Of a stretch of 64,000 nucleotides of DNA, positions 43,525 through 52,143 are shown in pieces. The notes under the pieces were generated by a model. The model made no database searches and was not told where the DNA came from. It worked only from the letters and a program-made list of their open reading frames with translations. The stretch is from Hyphomicrobiales bacterium (GTDB taxonomy: Bacteria > Pseudomonadota > Alphaproteobacteria > Rhizobiales > Rhizobiaceae), in assembly GCA_017305935.1 (NCBI GenBank), contig JAFKJU010000009.1:186001-250000 (forward strand), written 5' to 3'. The translations under genes were made by a program, and so were the position numbers. How positions within the stretch are numbered: position 1 is the stretch's first letter; every line of letters begins with the position of its first letter.

Positions 43525-44172
43525 TCAGCCGGTGAGCGCCACTGAGAAATCCGCCTCCGTCTTGGCGCGGACGTCGTCGACGCTGACGCCGGGGGCGAGC
43601 TCGATCAGGGTCAGGGCCGTTTCGCCGCGCTTGGCGACGGTGAAGACGGCGAGATCGGTGATCACGAGATCGACGACGCGGCTGCCGGTCAGCGGCAGGG
43701 TGCAGCGCTTCAGCACCTTGGATTCGCCGCGCGCCTCATGTTCCATGACGACGACGACGCGCTTGACGCCGGCGACCAGATCCATGGCGCCGCCCATGCC
43801 CTTGACCATCTTGCCCGGGATCATCCAGTTGGCGAGATCGCCGTTTTCGGCCACCTGCATGGCGCCGAGGATCGACAGGTCGATATGCCCGCCGCGGATC
43901 ATCGCAAAACTGTCGGCGCTGGAGAAGAAGCTGCTGCCCGGCAGCTCGCTGATCGTCTGCTTGCCGGCATTGATCAGGTCGGCATCCTCTTCGCCCTCGT
44001 AAGGGAAGGGGCCCATGCCGAGCATGCCGTTCTCGCTTTGCAGCGTCACATGCACGCCTTCCGGGATGTAGTTGGCCACAAGCGTCGGAATGCCGATGCC
44101 GAGGTTGACGTAAAAGCCGTCCTGCAATTCGCGTGCGGCGCGTGCCGCCATTTCGTCCCGCGTCCAGGCCAT
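43525..44172 (-). CDS. scoB: 3-oxoacid CoA-transferase subunit B (ScoB-like)
   Basis: 215 residues. The active-site Glu is in [29 protein letters not shown] opens the fold, and [45 protein letters not shown] and [11 protein letters not shown] follow as in succinyl-CoA:3-ketoacid CoA-transferases. Together with subunit A it moves CoA from succinyl-CoA to acetoacetate, allowing ketone bodies or polyhydroxybutyrate products to be used. Start overlaps the subunit A stop in ATGA. A PcaJ-like (3-oxoadipate) specificity is the main alternative. Confidence 0.93.
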   Translation of the reverse strand: MAWTRDEMAARAARELQDGFYVNLGIGIPTLVANYIPEGVHVTLQSENGMLGMGPFPYEGEEDADLINAGKQTISELPGSSFFSSADSFAMIRGGHIDLSILGAMQVAENGDLANWMIPGKMVKGMGGAMDLVAGVKRVVVVMEHEARGESKVLKRCTLPLTGSRVVDLVITDLAVFTVAKRGETALTLIELAPGVSVDDVRAKTEADFSVALTG

Positions 44173-44888
44173 CAGTTCGCTCCCACCTGTTCCCGTGCGC
44201 GCACGGTGCGTTTCTCGATCCGCTTCTCGATGCCCTTCACCTCGATGAGGCGCGACACGAAGATGCCCGGCGTATGGATATGGTCGGGATCGATGCGGCC
44301 CGGCTCCACCAGGTGCTCGACCTGGGCGACGGTGGTGTGCGCGGCGGTCGCCATGACCGGGTTGAAGTTGCGCGCCGTCTTGCGGAAGACGAGATTGCCG
44401 TCGGTATCGGCGGTATGGGCATGCACCAGCGCCAGATCGGCGAACAGACCGGTTTCCATGACGTAGAGTTCGCCGTTGAACTCGCGCACGTCCTTGCCCT
44501 CGGCGATCTCGGTGCCGACGCCGGTCTTGGTGTAGAAGCCGGGAATGCCGGCGCCGCCGGCGCGGATGCGCTCGGCGAGCGTGCCTTGCGGGTTGAATTC
44601 GATCTGCAGCTCGCCGGCGAGATATTGCTGGGCGAACAGCGCGTTTTCGCCAACATAGGAGGAGATCATCTTGTCGATCTGGCGGGTTTCCAAGAGGCGG
44701 CCGAGGCCAACGCCGTCTATGCCGGCATTGTTGGAGATCACCGTCAGGCCGCGCGCGCCGGATTCGCGCACCGCCTCGATCAGCACTTCGGGAATGCCGC
44801 ACAACCCGAAACCGCCGGCCATGATGGTCATGCCATCCTTCAGCAGCCCGGCCAGGGCTGTCGTGGCATCTGAATAGACTTTCCGCAT
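44172..44888 (-). CDS. scoA: 3-oxoacid CoA-transferase subunit A (ScoA-like)
   Basis: 238 residues. [18 protein letters not shown] is the CoA-binding signature; [41 protein letters not shown] and [21 protein letters not shown] are typical of the succinyl-CoA:3-ketoacid type rather than glutaconate CoA-transferases. First gene of the two-gene operon. It is divergent from a PAS-LuxR regulator 76 bases away, which is the obvious candidate for its control. Confidence 0.94.
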   Translation of the reverse strand: MRKVYSDATTALAGLLKDGMTIMAGGFGLCGIPEVLIEAVRESGARGLTVISNNAGIDGVGLGRLLETRQIDKMISSYVGENALFAQQYLAGELQIEFNPQGTLAERIRAGGAGIPGFYTKTGVGTEIAEGKDVREFNGELYVMETGLFADLALVHAHTADTDGNLVFRKTARNFNPVMATAAHTTVAQVEHLVEPGRIDPDHIHTPGIFVSRLIEVKGIEKRIEKRTVRAREQVGAN

Positions 44889-44948
44889 ACTGCCTCCCGC
44901 AGGTTCGTTTCGCGCCGGAGGTTACGCCTTGAAAGCCAGGCCCTGTTA

Positions 44949-44964
44949 GCCGTATTTATACGGC
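44949..44964. promoter_or_regulatory. Palindrome abutting the LuxR-type start codon
   Basis: GCCGTAT-TT-ATACGGC, perfect 7-base arms, ending at the base before the regulator ATG at 44965. It occupies the place of a ribosome site, of which none is visible. Likely an operator for the LuxR-type protein and the divergent CoA-transferase promoter; it could also form an RNA hairpin at the start codon. Confidence 0.7.
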
Positions 44965-45564
44965 ATGACGCGAAATGCCATACCGATCGAGAGCTTTGCC
45001 AGGGACGCGGAACCGCGCTTTTCCCTGAACGAGATTCCCGTGCCCATGGTCTATGCCACGCATCGCATCATCCGCGATTGCAACGACGCCTTCGCCGAAC
45101 TGTTCGGCTACGAGCGCGCCGACCTGATCGACAAGAGCTTCGCCGTCCTCTACCCGAAAATCTCCGATTTCATCCGCACCGGAAAGGTGTGGCTGGAACA
45201 CCTGCCGGGCAGCCGCAGCTATTACGACGAACGCATCATGATGTCGGTGACCGGGCAGCGCTTCTGGTGCCAGGTGAACGGCAAGAGCTTTCAGCGTGAC
45301 GATCCCTTCGCCCACGCGCTCTATTGCTTCCAGCGGCTGAACCGGCCGACCGCTAGCCCCCGGCTGGCGCTCACCGAACGCCAGCACCAGATCCTCACCC
45401 TCGTCTCGCAGGGCAAGACCAATGCCCGCATTGCCGGGGAGCTCGATCTCTCGGTCCGCACCGTCGAATCCCACCGCGCCCGGCTGATGAAGATCACCGG
45501 CTGCGCGAATTCCGCACAGCTGATCTCCTGGTTCCTGCATGCGCCGGAGACGCAGGATCGCTGA
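44965..45564 (+). CDS. PAS-domain LuxR-type transcriptional regulator
   Basis: 199 residues. A PAS fold spans about residues 22-125 (NEIPVPMVYATHRIIRDCNDAFAELFGYERADLIDKSF). The LuxR-type helix-turn-helix follows at about 133-190 (ALTERQHQILTLVSQGKTNARIAGELDLSVRTVESHRARLM). There is no receiver domain, so signal input should come through the PAS pocket. No Shine-Dalgarno is visible because a palindrome ends at the start codon; a leaderless message is possible. Divergent arrangement suggests control of scoAB. Confidence 0.9.
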   Translation: MTRNAIPIESFARDAEPRFSLNEIPVPMVYATHRIIRDCNDAFAELFGYERADLIDKSFAVLYPKISDFIRTGKVWLEHLPGSRSYYDERIMMSVTGQRFWCQVNGKSFQRDDPFAHALYCFQRLNRPTASPRLALTERQHQILTLVSQGKTNARIAGELDLSVRTVESHRARLMKITGCANSAQLISWFLHAPETQDR

Positions 45565-45581
45565 CAGCGCCGTCCTTCTCC

Positions 45582-46442
45582 TCAGGCGAACCGGCGGGCG
45601 AAGGCGACGCAGGCGACGATGACGGCGGTGACCGCGACCATCGAGGCGGCCACGGGCTCGCCGAGCAGCAGCCCGGCCAGCGCCAGCCCGAAGAAGGGTT
45701 GCAGCAATTGCAACTGCCCGACGCTGGCGATGCCGCCGCGCGCCAGCCCGCGATACCAGAAGACGAAGCCGACCAGCATGCTGAACACCGAGACATAGGC
45801 GAGCCCGGCCCAGGCCGGCCAGCCGATGGCCTGCCATGAGCCCGGCAGCGTCATCAGCGTGACGATCGCCATCGGCGGCGCCGAGAGCACCAGCGCCCAG
45901 GAAATCACCTGCCAGCCGCCGAGACGCCGCGACAGCGCCGCACCTTCGGCATAACCCAGCCCGCACAGCACGATGGCGGCGATCATCAGCAGATCGCCGG
46001 CCGGCGACGACGCGCCGCCGTTCAGCAAGGCGAAGCCGACCACCGTGGCGCTGCCGAGCCCGGAAAACAGCCAGAACAACGGCTTCGGCCGCTCGCCGCC
46101 GCGCAGCACCGCGAATATCGCCGTCGACAGCGGCAGCAGGCCGATGAAGACGATGGAGCGGGCCGAGGTGATATGCTGCAGCGCCAGCGCCGTCAGCAGC
46201 GGAAAGCCGACGACGACGCCCAGCGCCACGACGGCCAGCGACTGGAGATCGCGCCGCCCCGGCCGCGCCTGCCGCAAGACGGCGAGCAGCGCCGCCGCCA
46301 GTGCCGCCGCGATCAACGCCCGCGCCGAGGTCAGGAACAGCGGCGACAGATCGGCCACCGCCACCCGCGTCGCCGGCAGCGAGCCGCTGAATATCACCAC
46401 TCCGAGCAGCCCGCTGCCCCAGCCATCGATCGATGTCTTCAT
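45582..46442 (-). CDS. EamA/DMT-family transporter
   Basis: 286 residues and about ten short helices in two EamA repeats (GSGLLGVVIFSGSLPATRVAVADL starts the first; LLMIAAIVLCGLGYAEGAALSRRLGG starts the second). Members export metabolites such as amino acids across the inner membrane. It is divergent from a MocR-type regulator, a pairing seen repeatedly for EamA exporters under PLP-dependent regulators. Substrate unknown. Confidence 0.9.
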   Translation of the reverse strand: MKTSIDGWGSGLLGVVIFSGSLPATRVAVADLSPLFLTSARALIAAALAAALLAVLRQARPGRRDLQSLAVVALGVVVGFPLLTALALQHITSARSIVFIGLLPLSTAIFAVLRGGERPKPLFWLFSGLGSATVVGFALLNGGASSPAGDLLMIAAIVLCGLGYAEGAALSRRLGGWQVISWALVLSAPPMAIVTLMTLPGSWQAIGWPAWAGLAYVSVFSMLVGFVFWYRGLARGGIASVGQLQLLQPFFGLALAGLLLGEPVAASMVAVTAVIVACVAFARRFA

Positions 46443-46558
46443 CGTATCCTCATGATGCCGAGCGAGGGCGATCGCCCCGCTTTTATTGATGATACTATCG
46501 GTAAAGCGCTGGCCAAGTCAGATACGGATCAATACAATCCTCCTAAACTGTATGGGTC

Positions 46559-48007
46559 ATGAAAGGCACACACTTGAGCGAACCCGAACACATGCCGGCA
46601 CGCGCCAGCCGCACCCTCGACGTCATGAAGGCAATTCGGGCCAAGATTGCCGGGCGCGCCTTGTCGGCGGGCGACCGGCTGCCGTCGATCCGCGCTTTCG
46701 CCGCCACCATGGGCGTTTCGCCTTCGACGGTGGTCGAGGCCTATGACCGGCTGGCGGCGGAGGGCTTGATCCGGGCGAGGCCGGGTTCGGGCTTTTATGT
46801 CTCGGCCGGCGCCCTGCCGCCGCTGTCGCTGGCCGGGGACCGGCCGCAGCAGGATCTCGCCGTCGATCCCTTCTGGGTGTCGCGGCAATCGCTGGATGCC
46901 GATCCCGCGGCGCTGAAGCCCGGCTGCGGCTGGCTGCCGGCCGAGTGGATGCCGGCCGAGGCGCTGCGCCGGGCCTTTCGCGCCGTGGCGCGCGGCGGCG
47001 ACGGCCTGCTGGCGGAATATGGCGCGACGCGCGGCGCACCGACGCTCAGGCGCATCCTGATGGGCCGTTTTGCCGAGGAGGGGCTGGAGATTGCGCCCGA
47101 CCAGGTGCTGCTGACCGGCTCGGGCACGCAGGCGATCGATCTCGTCTGCCGGTTGCTGCTGCGACCCGGCGATACGGTCCTGGTCGACGATCCCTGCTAT
47201 TTCAATTTCCGGGCGCTGCTGCGCGCCCATCAGGCGAAGATCGCAAGCATTCCCTATACGCCTTCCGGGCCCGATATCGCCCGGTTCGAGGCGGTGCTCG
47301 CCGCCGAACGGCCTCGCCTCTACATCACCAATTCCGCCTTGCACAACCCGACCGGCGCGACGCTATCGCCCCGGACCGCGCACCACCTGCTGACACTCGC
47401 CAGCGCCCACGACCTCGTGATCGTCGAGGATGATATCTTCGCTGATTTCGAGCCGGAGCCGTCCGCCCGGCTGGCCCTGCTGGACGGCCTGAGCCGGGTG
47501 ATCCGCATCGGCAGCTTTTCCAAGACCCTGTCCGCCTCGGTGCGGTGCGGCTATATCGCCGGCCGTGCCGACTGGATCGCCGAACTGGTCGACCTGCAGG
47601 TGGCGACCAGCTTCGGCGGCCCGAGCCCGGTGGCGGCGGAGTTGATCGCCGGCGTCCTCGCCGGCGGCGGCTATCGCAAGCACATGGAGGAACTGCGCCG
47701 CCGCCTGTCGCGGGCCAGGCGCGAAACGGCCGAAAAGCTCGCCGGCCTCGGCATCGTGCCCTGGCTGATGCCGCGCGGCGGCTTTTACCTGTGGTGTCGC
47801 CTGCCGCAGGACGTCGATTCCGCCGCGCTTGCCCGCGCCGCCATCGCCGACGATGTCGTGCTGGCGCCGGGCAACGTCTTCAGCGCCTCCCGTTCCGCCG
47901 CCGGCTTCATGCGTTTCAACGTCGCCCAGTGCGGCGACGCCCGGGTGATGGCCACCTTGCGCCGGGCGATGGCCGCTGCCCCGTCGGCGCCGGATACGGC
48001 GAATTAA
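46559..48007 (+). CDS. MocR-type regulator (GntR helix-turn-helix plus aminotransferase-like domain)
   Basis: 482 residues. Residues 15-82 are a GntR winged helix (DRLPSIRAFAATMGVSPSTVVEAYDRLAAEGLI). Residues about 120-470 are a fold-type I aminotransferase domain with Asn263 in LHNPTGA, Asp291 in IVEDDIF and the PLP lysine Lys322 in GSFSKTLSA, all retained. It probably senses PLP with an amine ligand and regulates the divergent EamA gene. Between the two starts are ATACA-N12-TGTAT and GATAC repeats that could be binding sites. No strong ribosome site precedes the ATG. Confidence 0.92.
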   Translation: MKGTHLSEPEHMPARASRTLDVMKAIRAKIAGRALSAGDRLPSIRAFAATMGVSPSTVVEAYDRLAAEGLIRARPGSGFYVSAGALPPLSLAGDRPQQDLAVDPFWVSRQSLDADPAALKPGCGWLPAEWMPAEALRRAFRAVARGGDGLLAEYGATRGAPTLRRILMGRFAEEGLEIAPDQVLLTGSGTQAIDLVCRLLLRPGDTVLVDDPCYFNFRALLRAHQAKIASIPYTPSGPDIARFEAVLAAERPRLYITNSALHNPTGATLSPRTAHHLLTLASAHDLVIVEDDIFADFEPEPSARLALLDGLSRVIRIGSFSKTLSASVRCGYIAGRADWIAELVDLQVATSFGGPSPVAAELIAGVLAGGGYRKHMEELRRRLSRARRETAEKLAGLGIVPWLMPRGGFYLWCRLPQDVDSAALARAAIADDVVLAPGNVFSASRSAAGFMRFNVAQCGDARVMATLRRAMAAAPSAPDTAN

Positions 48008-48096
48008 CCTGCAAGGCGCAGAGTGCGGTGCGGGTCTTCATGGCCGTGGCATTGCAGGCCGGGCAGCAAGTGCCGAACTAAGAAGGGGCTGACGAG

Positions 48097-49152
48097 ATGC
48101 GCAGAATGGTTTGGGTGGACGCGGCCAAGGGTGTCGGCATCATCCTCGTTTGCTTCGGTCATGTCTGGCGCGGTCTCGACAATGGCGGCCTCCTGGCCAA
48201 TGCGGCGCTTTTCAGAGCCGTGGACGTGGCGATCTACCTGTTTCACATGCCGCTGTTCTTCATCCTGTCCGGCGTGCTGTTCCAGAAATCGGTGGAGCGC
48301 AAGGGCATTGCCCGTTCCGCGGCGCTGCGCATCGAAACGCTGATCTATCCGCTGATCCTCTGGGCCTATGTGTTCGCCGCGTTTCTGTATCTGGCGGCGT
48401 CGGTCACCTCGCGGCCGCCGCTCTCGGGCTGGGAAATCGCAACCTTTCCCTTTCCGCCCAAGGATATCTTCTGGTTCGTCTGGGCGCTCTTTCTGGTGCA
48501 GATCGTCTCGCTGCCGCTGACCCGTCTGGGAACGGGCGCGCTGGCGACCGTCCTCGTCGCCGCGATCGCCCTGGTGTTCGCCACGACGGAGCACGAAATC
48601 CATTCGACGGTTCAGCCGGCGATCCGGCATCTTCCCTATTTTCTCGTCGGCATGATCTGGGGCCGCCTGCTAGCGCAGCCGCCGCACGACCGGCCGAAAG
48701 CGGCGATGGCTGGCCTCGCGGTTGCGGCGTTCCTTGGCGCGGAGGCCTGGATCCTCGCCCATCCGCAGATGCTGCCGACGGCCTGGGGTTTCGTCGGCGG
48801 TGGCATCGCGGCGGCGGCGGTCTGCTATGTCGCCTTCGCGCTCGCCCGCTTTCTGCCGGCCAGGGTCGCGGCCGGCCTGGAATTCCTCGGCGGCGCGGCG
48901 ATGGCGATCTACCTGACGCATATCTTCTTCCTGTCGGCGACGCGGCTGGTTCTGGTCAAGCTCGGCATCGCCTCCGCGCCCGTGCATCTGCTGGTCGGCA
49001 CGGCGGCGACCCTTCTCGGGCCGCTGGCGCTCTATTGCATCGCCCGCCGATTCGGCCTGATGCGTCTGGCCGGCTTCGGCCCGGCGCCGCGTGCCGCCGA
49101 AAAAGCACCGCCGCCGGCGACAAGCCTGCCGATATCCACCTCGATACGCTAA
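48097..49152 (+). CDS. Membrane acyltransferase (acyltransferase family 3)
   Basis: 351 residues with about ten helices. RMVWVDAAKGVGIILVCFGHVWRG has the Asp/Lys-Gly and His of acyltransferase-3 proteins; YLFHMPLFFILSGVLF and a R-rich loop (ERKGIARSAALRIETLIYPLILW) follow. These proteins add acetyl or other acyl groups to surface polysaccharides or lipids, or to exported small molecules. AAGAAGGGG lies ahead of the start. No polysaccharide genes are adjacent, so the target is unknown. Confidence 0.87.
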   Translation: MRRMVWVDAAKGVGIILVCFGHVWRGLDNGGLLANAALFRAVDVAIYLFHMPLFFILSGVLFQKSVERKGIARSAALRIETLIYPLILWAYVFAAFLYLAASVTSRPPLSGWEIATFPFPPKDIFWFVWALFLVQIVSLPLTRLGTGALATVLVAAIALVFATTEHEIHSTVQPAIRHLPYFLVGMIWGRLLAQPPHDRPKAAMAGLAVAAFLGAEAWILAHPQMLPTAWGFVGGGIAAAAVCYVAFALARFLPARVAAGLEFLGGAAMAIYLTHIFFLSATRLVLVKLGIASAPVHLLVGTAATLLGPLALYCIARRFGLMRLAGFGPAPRAAEKAPPPATSLPISTSIR

Positions 49153-49204
49153 AGCGCGTCGCGATCCCGCAGGCTCGCTCCTGCGCCTAGATCTTTGATT
49201 TTTC

Positions 49205-49248
49205 GCATGTCGCTGTTGCAAAACCCCGCGCACTTTTGCGCGACATGC
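49205..49248. repeat. Long intergenic palindrome with paired inner stem
   Basis: GCATGTCGC-N4-GCAAAA-N10-TTTTGC-GCGACATGC: outer 9-base arms and inner 6-base arms in register, in the 221-base gap after the acyltransferase gene. Similar GCATGTCG..CGACATGC elements are, from memory, common between genes in Rhizobiaceae. Could serve as terminator for the acyltransferase gene; the rest of the gap holds the NCS1 promoter. Confidence 0.65.
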
Positions 49249-49373
49249 CCTCGCGTTTCGGAAGGCCACGGCGATTCCTAAACTTGTCTGACGAATTATT
49301 TGTAAGATGCCCGAAAAGAGAGCACACTCTCCTGCGGGCCGAAAGCTCGGCCCCTTGAAATTGGAGGGGTGGA

Positions 49374-50822
49374 ATGACAGTCAAGAATCCGTCGCCCTCG
49401 TTGTACAACGAGGATCTCGCGCCCGCCGAGGAGCGCAAATGGGGTGCCTTCAGTATCTTCAACGTATGGACCTCTGATGTCCATAGCCTGTGGGGTTATT
49501 ACCTCGCTGCCAGCCTGTTCCTGCTCTGCGGCAGCTTCGTCAATTTCGTCATCGCCATCGGCATCGGCTCGCTGGTGATCTTCGTGCTGATGAGCATGGT
49601 CGGCAATGCCGGCGTGCGCACCGGCGTGCCGTTCCCGGTGCTGGCGCGCGCTTCCTTCGGCACGTTCGGCGCCAATTTCCCGGCGATCGTGCGCGCCATC
49701 GTCGCCTGCTTCTGGTATGGGGCGCAGACGGCGGCGGCCTCGGGCGCCATCGTGGCGCTTCTGATCCGCAACGACTCGATGCTCGCCTTCCACCAGAACA
49801 GCCACATGCTCGGCCATTCGACGCTGGAAGTCATCTGCTACGTCATCGTCTGGGGCCTGCAACTTCTGATCATCCAGCGCGGCATGGAAACCGTGCGCAA
49901 GTTCCAGGACTGGGCTGGTCCTGCGGTCTGGATCATGATGCTGTTCCTGTCGATCTATCTGGTCGTCAAGTCCGGCACCTTCTCGTTCGGCTCGGAAATC
50001 CCGCGTGACGTGCTGATCGAAAAGACCAAGGATGCCGGCGTTCCGGGCGAACCGGGCTCGTTTGCCGCATTGGCCGCGGTGGCCGCCACCTGGATCACCT
50101 ATTTCGCCGCGCTCTACCTGAATTTCTGCGACTTCTCTCGGTATGCCACCAGCGAAAAGGCCTTGCGCAAGGGAAATCTGTGGGGCCTGCCGATCAACCT
50201 GCTGGCCTTCTGCCTTGTCGCCGGCATCACCACCACGGCGGCCTATGCGGTCTATGGCGAGGTGCTGCTGCATCCCGACCAGATCTCGGCGAAATTCGAC
50301 AGCTGGTTCCTGGCGCTGCTGGCAGCGCTCACCTTCGCGGTGGCGACGCTCGGCATCAACGTGGTCGCCAACTTCGTCTCGCCGGCCTTCGATTTCGCCA
50401 ACGTCTTCCCGCGCCAGATCAATTTCAAGCGCGGCGGCTACATCGCGGCGTTGATCGCGCTGGTGCTCTATCCCTTCGCTCCCTGGGAGACGGGGGCTGC
50501 GCATTTCGTCAACTTCATCGGCTCGACCATGGGTCCGATCTTCGGCATCATGATGGTGGATTATTACCTGATCCGTAAAAGCCAACTGGATGTCGAGGCG
50601 CTCTATCACGAAGACGGCGAGTTCCGCTTCCAGAACGGCTGGCACGGCAATGCCTTCATCGCCTTTGCGGTGGGCGCGCTGTTTTCATCGATCCTGCCGA
50701 CCTTCACCACCATCCTGCCGGACTGGTGGGCCACCTATGGCTGGTTCTTCGGCGTCGGCATCGGCGGCGTGGTCTATTACCTGCTACGCATGGGCGCCCG
50801 CCGGAACCCGGCCTTTGCCTGA
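49374..50822 (+). CDS. NCS1-family nucleobase/hydantoin permease
   Basis: 482 residues with about 12 helices. The opening is family-typical: NEDLAPAEERKWGAFSIFNVWTSDVHSLWGYYLAASLF, as in allantoin, hydantoin and cytosine permeases. TGVPFPVLARASFGTFGANFPAIVRAIVACFWYG and MGPIFGIMMVDYYLIRKSQLDVEALY are conserved. It carries a purine or pyrimidine-related solute, or hydantoins, with Na+ or H+. GGAGGGG precedes the ATG; a hairpin follows the stop. A hydantoinase lies at 63.4 kb, but 12 kb away, so linkage is speculative. Confidence 0.92.
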   Translation: MTVKNPSPSLYNEDLAPAEERKWGAFSIFNVWTSDVHSLWGYYLAASLFLLCGSFVNFVIAIGIGSLVIFVLMSMVGNAGVRTGVPFPVLARASFGTFGANFPAIVRAIVACFWYGAQTAAASGAIVALLIRNDSMLAFHQNSHMLGHSTLEVICYVIVWGLQLLIIQRGMETVRKFQDWAGPAVWIMMLFLSIYLVVKSGTFSFGSEIPRDVLIEKTKDAGVPGEPGSFAALAAVAATWITYFAALYLNFCDFSRYATSEKALRKGNLWGLPINLLAFCLVAGITTTAAYAVYGEVLLHPDQISAKFDSWFLALLAALTFAVATLGINVVANFVSPAFDFANVFPRQINFKRGGYIAALIALVLYPFAPWETGAAHFVNFIGSTMGPIFGIMMVDYYLIRKSQLDVEALYHEDGEFRFQNGWHGNAFIAFAVGALFSSILPTFTTILPDWWATYGWFFGVGIGGVVYYLLRMGARRNPAFA

Positions 50823-50832
50823 ACGACAAGGG

Positions 50833-50855
50833 GCGAGGGGCCTTGCGCCCCTCGC
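50833..50855. terminator. Terminator-like hairpin after the NCS1 permease
   Basis: GCGAGGGG-N7-CCCCTCGC, perfect 8-base arms, 10 bases after the stop. Placed to end the permease transcript and separate it from the convergent pta operon. The rest of the 322-base gap up to 51144 shows no gene or other recognisable element. Confidence 0.7.
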
Positions 50856-51144
50856 TCCAGATTGCGACCGGCCAGATCGCCGGAAAACGCGCCGCGTTCT
50901 CGAACTTGCAGAACGCGTAATCGATCTTATGGAACCGGCTCGATGGCGGGGGCATACGGTTGTAAAAGCAGGTTCAAATTTCGCACAGCAAGAAAACATC
51001 CGCAAAATCGCAGCCCGAAATTGTTTTCCGGGGTTAAAGAACGACGGTCGCGATTATTGGCGAAGAGCAGGAATGCCGAGTTCGCGCCGCATCGCGGGAT
51101 CGACAGGCGGGCACTGATGACTGGTAGATGCGCTCATCGTGGCG

Positions 51145-52143
51145 TTACACCGCGCCTGCCTGCACCACGGTCACCGCGATCATATGAAAGACGTCATTCG
51201 CGTTGCAACCACGGGACAAATCGTTGGCCGGCTTGGCAAGCCCCTGCAAGATCGGACCGATCGCCGAAGCCCCACCGATCCGCTGGGCGATCTTGTAGCC
51301 GATATTGGCGGCATCGAGGTTCGGAAATACGAAGACATTCGCCTGGCCATGCAGCTCGGAATGCGGCGCCTTCGCCGCGCTGACGGCCTCGACAAAAGCA
51401 GTATCGAACTGCAATTCCCCATCGATGACCAGATCTGGCGCGGCCTCGTGGGCCAATCGCGTCGCCTCCGTCACCTTGGACACGCGTTCGTGCACGGCGC
51501 TACCGGCCGTCGAAAAGGACAGCATCGCCACCTTTGCCGGCAGGCCGGCGAGCGCCTCGTAGGAACGCGCCGAGGCGATGGCGATATCGGCAAGGCCGGC
51601 CGCGTCGGGATCGACGACAAGACCGCAATCGGAAAAGACGAAGGCACCTTTCTTCACATGATGGGGCGCGCACAACATCATCAGGAAAAAACTCGACACG
51701 AGGCTGACGCCCGGTGCCCGGCCGATGGTCTGGAGGGCGGCGCGCACCGTGTCCGCGGTCGTCGCCACCGCGCCGGCGACCGTGCCGTCCGCCTCCCCCT
51801 CCCGCACCATCATGGCGGCGAAGACGAGCGGCGCGCGCAGTGCCTCGGCTGCCGCCTCCGCATCGATACCCTTGCCGGCGCGAAGCGTATGATAGGCTTG
51901 AGCAAGACGCGCCGTGAGAACCGACGTGGCGGGGTCTTCGATACGGATCCTGCCAGACGTCTCTCCTGCTTCCGCGAGCCGGGCTTCGACCATCGCACGA
52001 CGACCGACGAGAATGATCTTGGCCAGGCCCTCGCGGGCGGCGCGCACCGCTCCTTCGACGATGCGCGGATCCTCACCCTCGGCGAGAACGATGCGGCGCG
52101 GCGCGGCCTTTGCCGCTTCGAGGATGCGGTCGAGCGGTTTCAT
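51145..52143 (-). CDS. pta: Phosphate acetyltransferase
   Basis: 332 residues, the short Pta form without an N-terminal DRTGG domain. Conserved stretches are IVLAEGEDPRIVEGAVRAAREGLAKIILVG, GEADGTVAGAVATTADTVRAALQTIG, KGAFVFSDCGLVVDPDA and GQANVFVFPNLDAANIGYKIAQRIGGASAIGPILQGLAKPANDLSRGC. It converts acetyl phosphate released by Xsc into acetyl-CoA for growth on taurine carbon. Last gene of the taurine operon, overlapping the exporter gene by one base; the genetic link to xsc is standard for this pathway. Confidence 0.95.
   Translation of the reverse strand: MKPLDRILEAAKAAPRRIVLAEGEDPRIVEGAVRAAREGLAKIILVGRRAMVEARLAEAGETSGRIRIEDPATSVLTARLAQAYHTLRAGKGIDAEAAAEALRAPLVFAAMMVREGEADGTVAGAVATTADTVRAALQTIGRAPGVSLVSSFFLMMLCAPHHVKKGAFVFSDCGLVVDPDAAGLADIAIASARSYEALAGLPAKVAMLSFSTAGSAVHERVSKVTEATRLAHEAAPDLVIDGELQFDTAFVEAVSAAKAPHSELHGQANVFVFPNLDAANIGYKIAQRIGGASAIGPILQGLAKPANDLSRGCNANDVFHMIAVTVVQAGAV

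Noticed and set aside
46466..46477. Palindrome GGGCGATCGCCC in the EamA-MocR gap
   Set aside because: Short GC-rich palindrome containing GCGATCGC, common by chance; it lies at the EamA side and not at an evident promoter.
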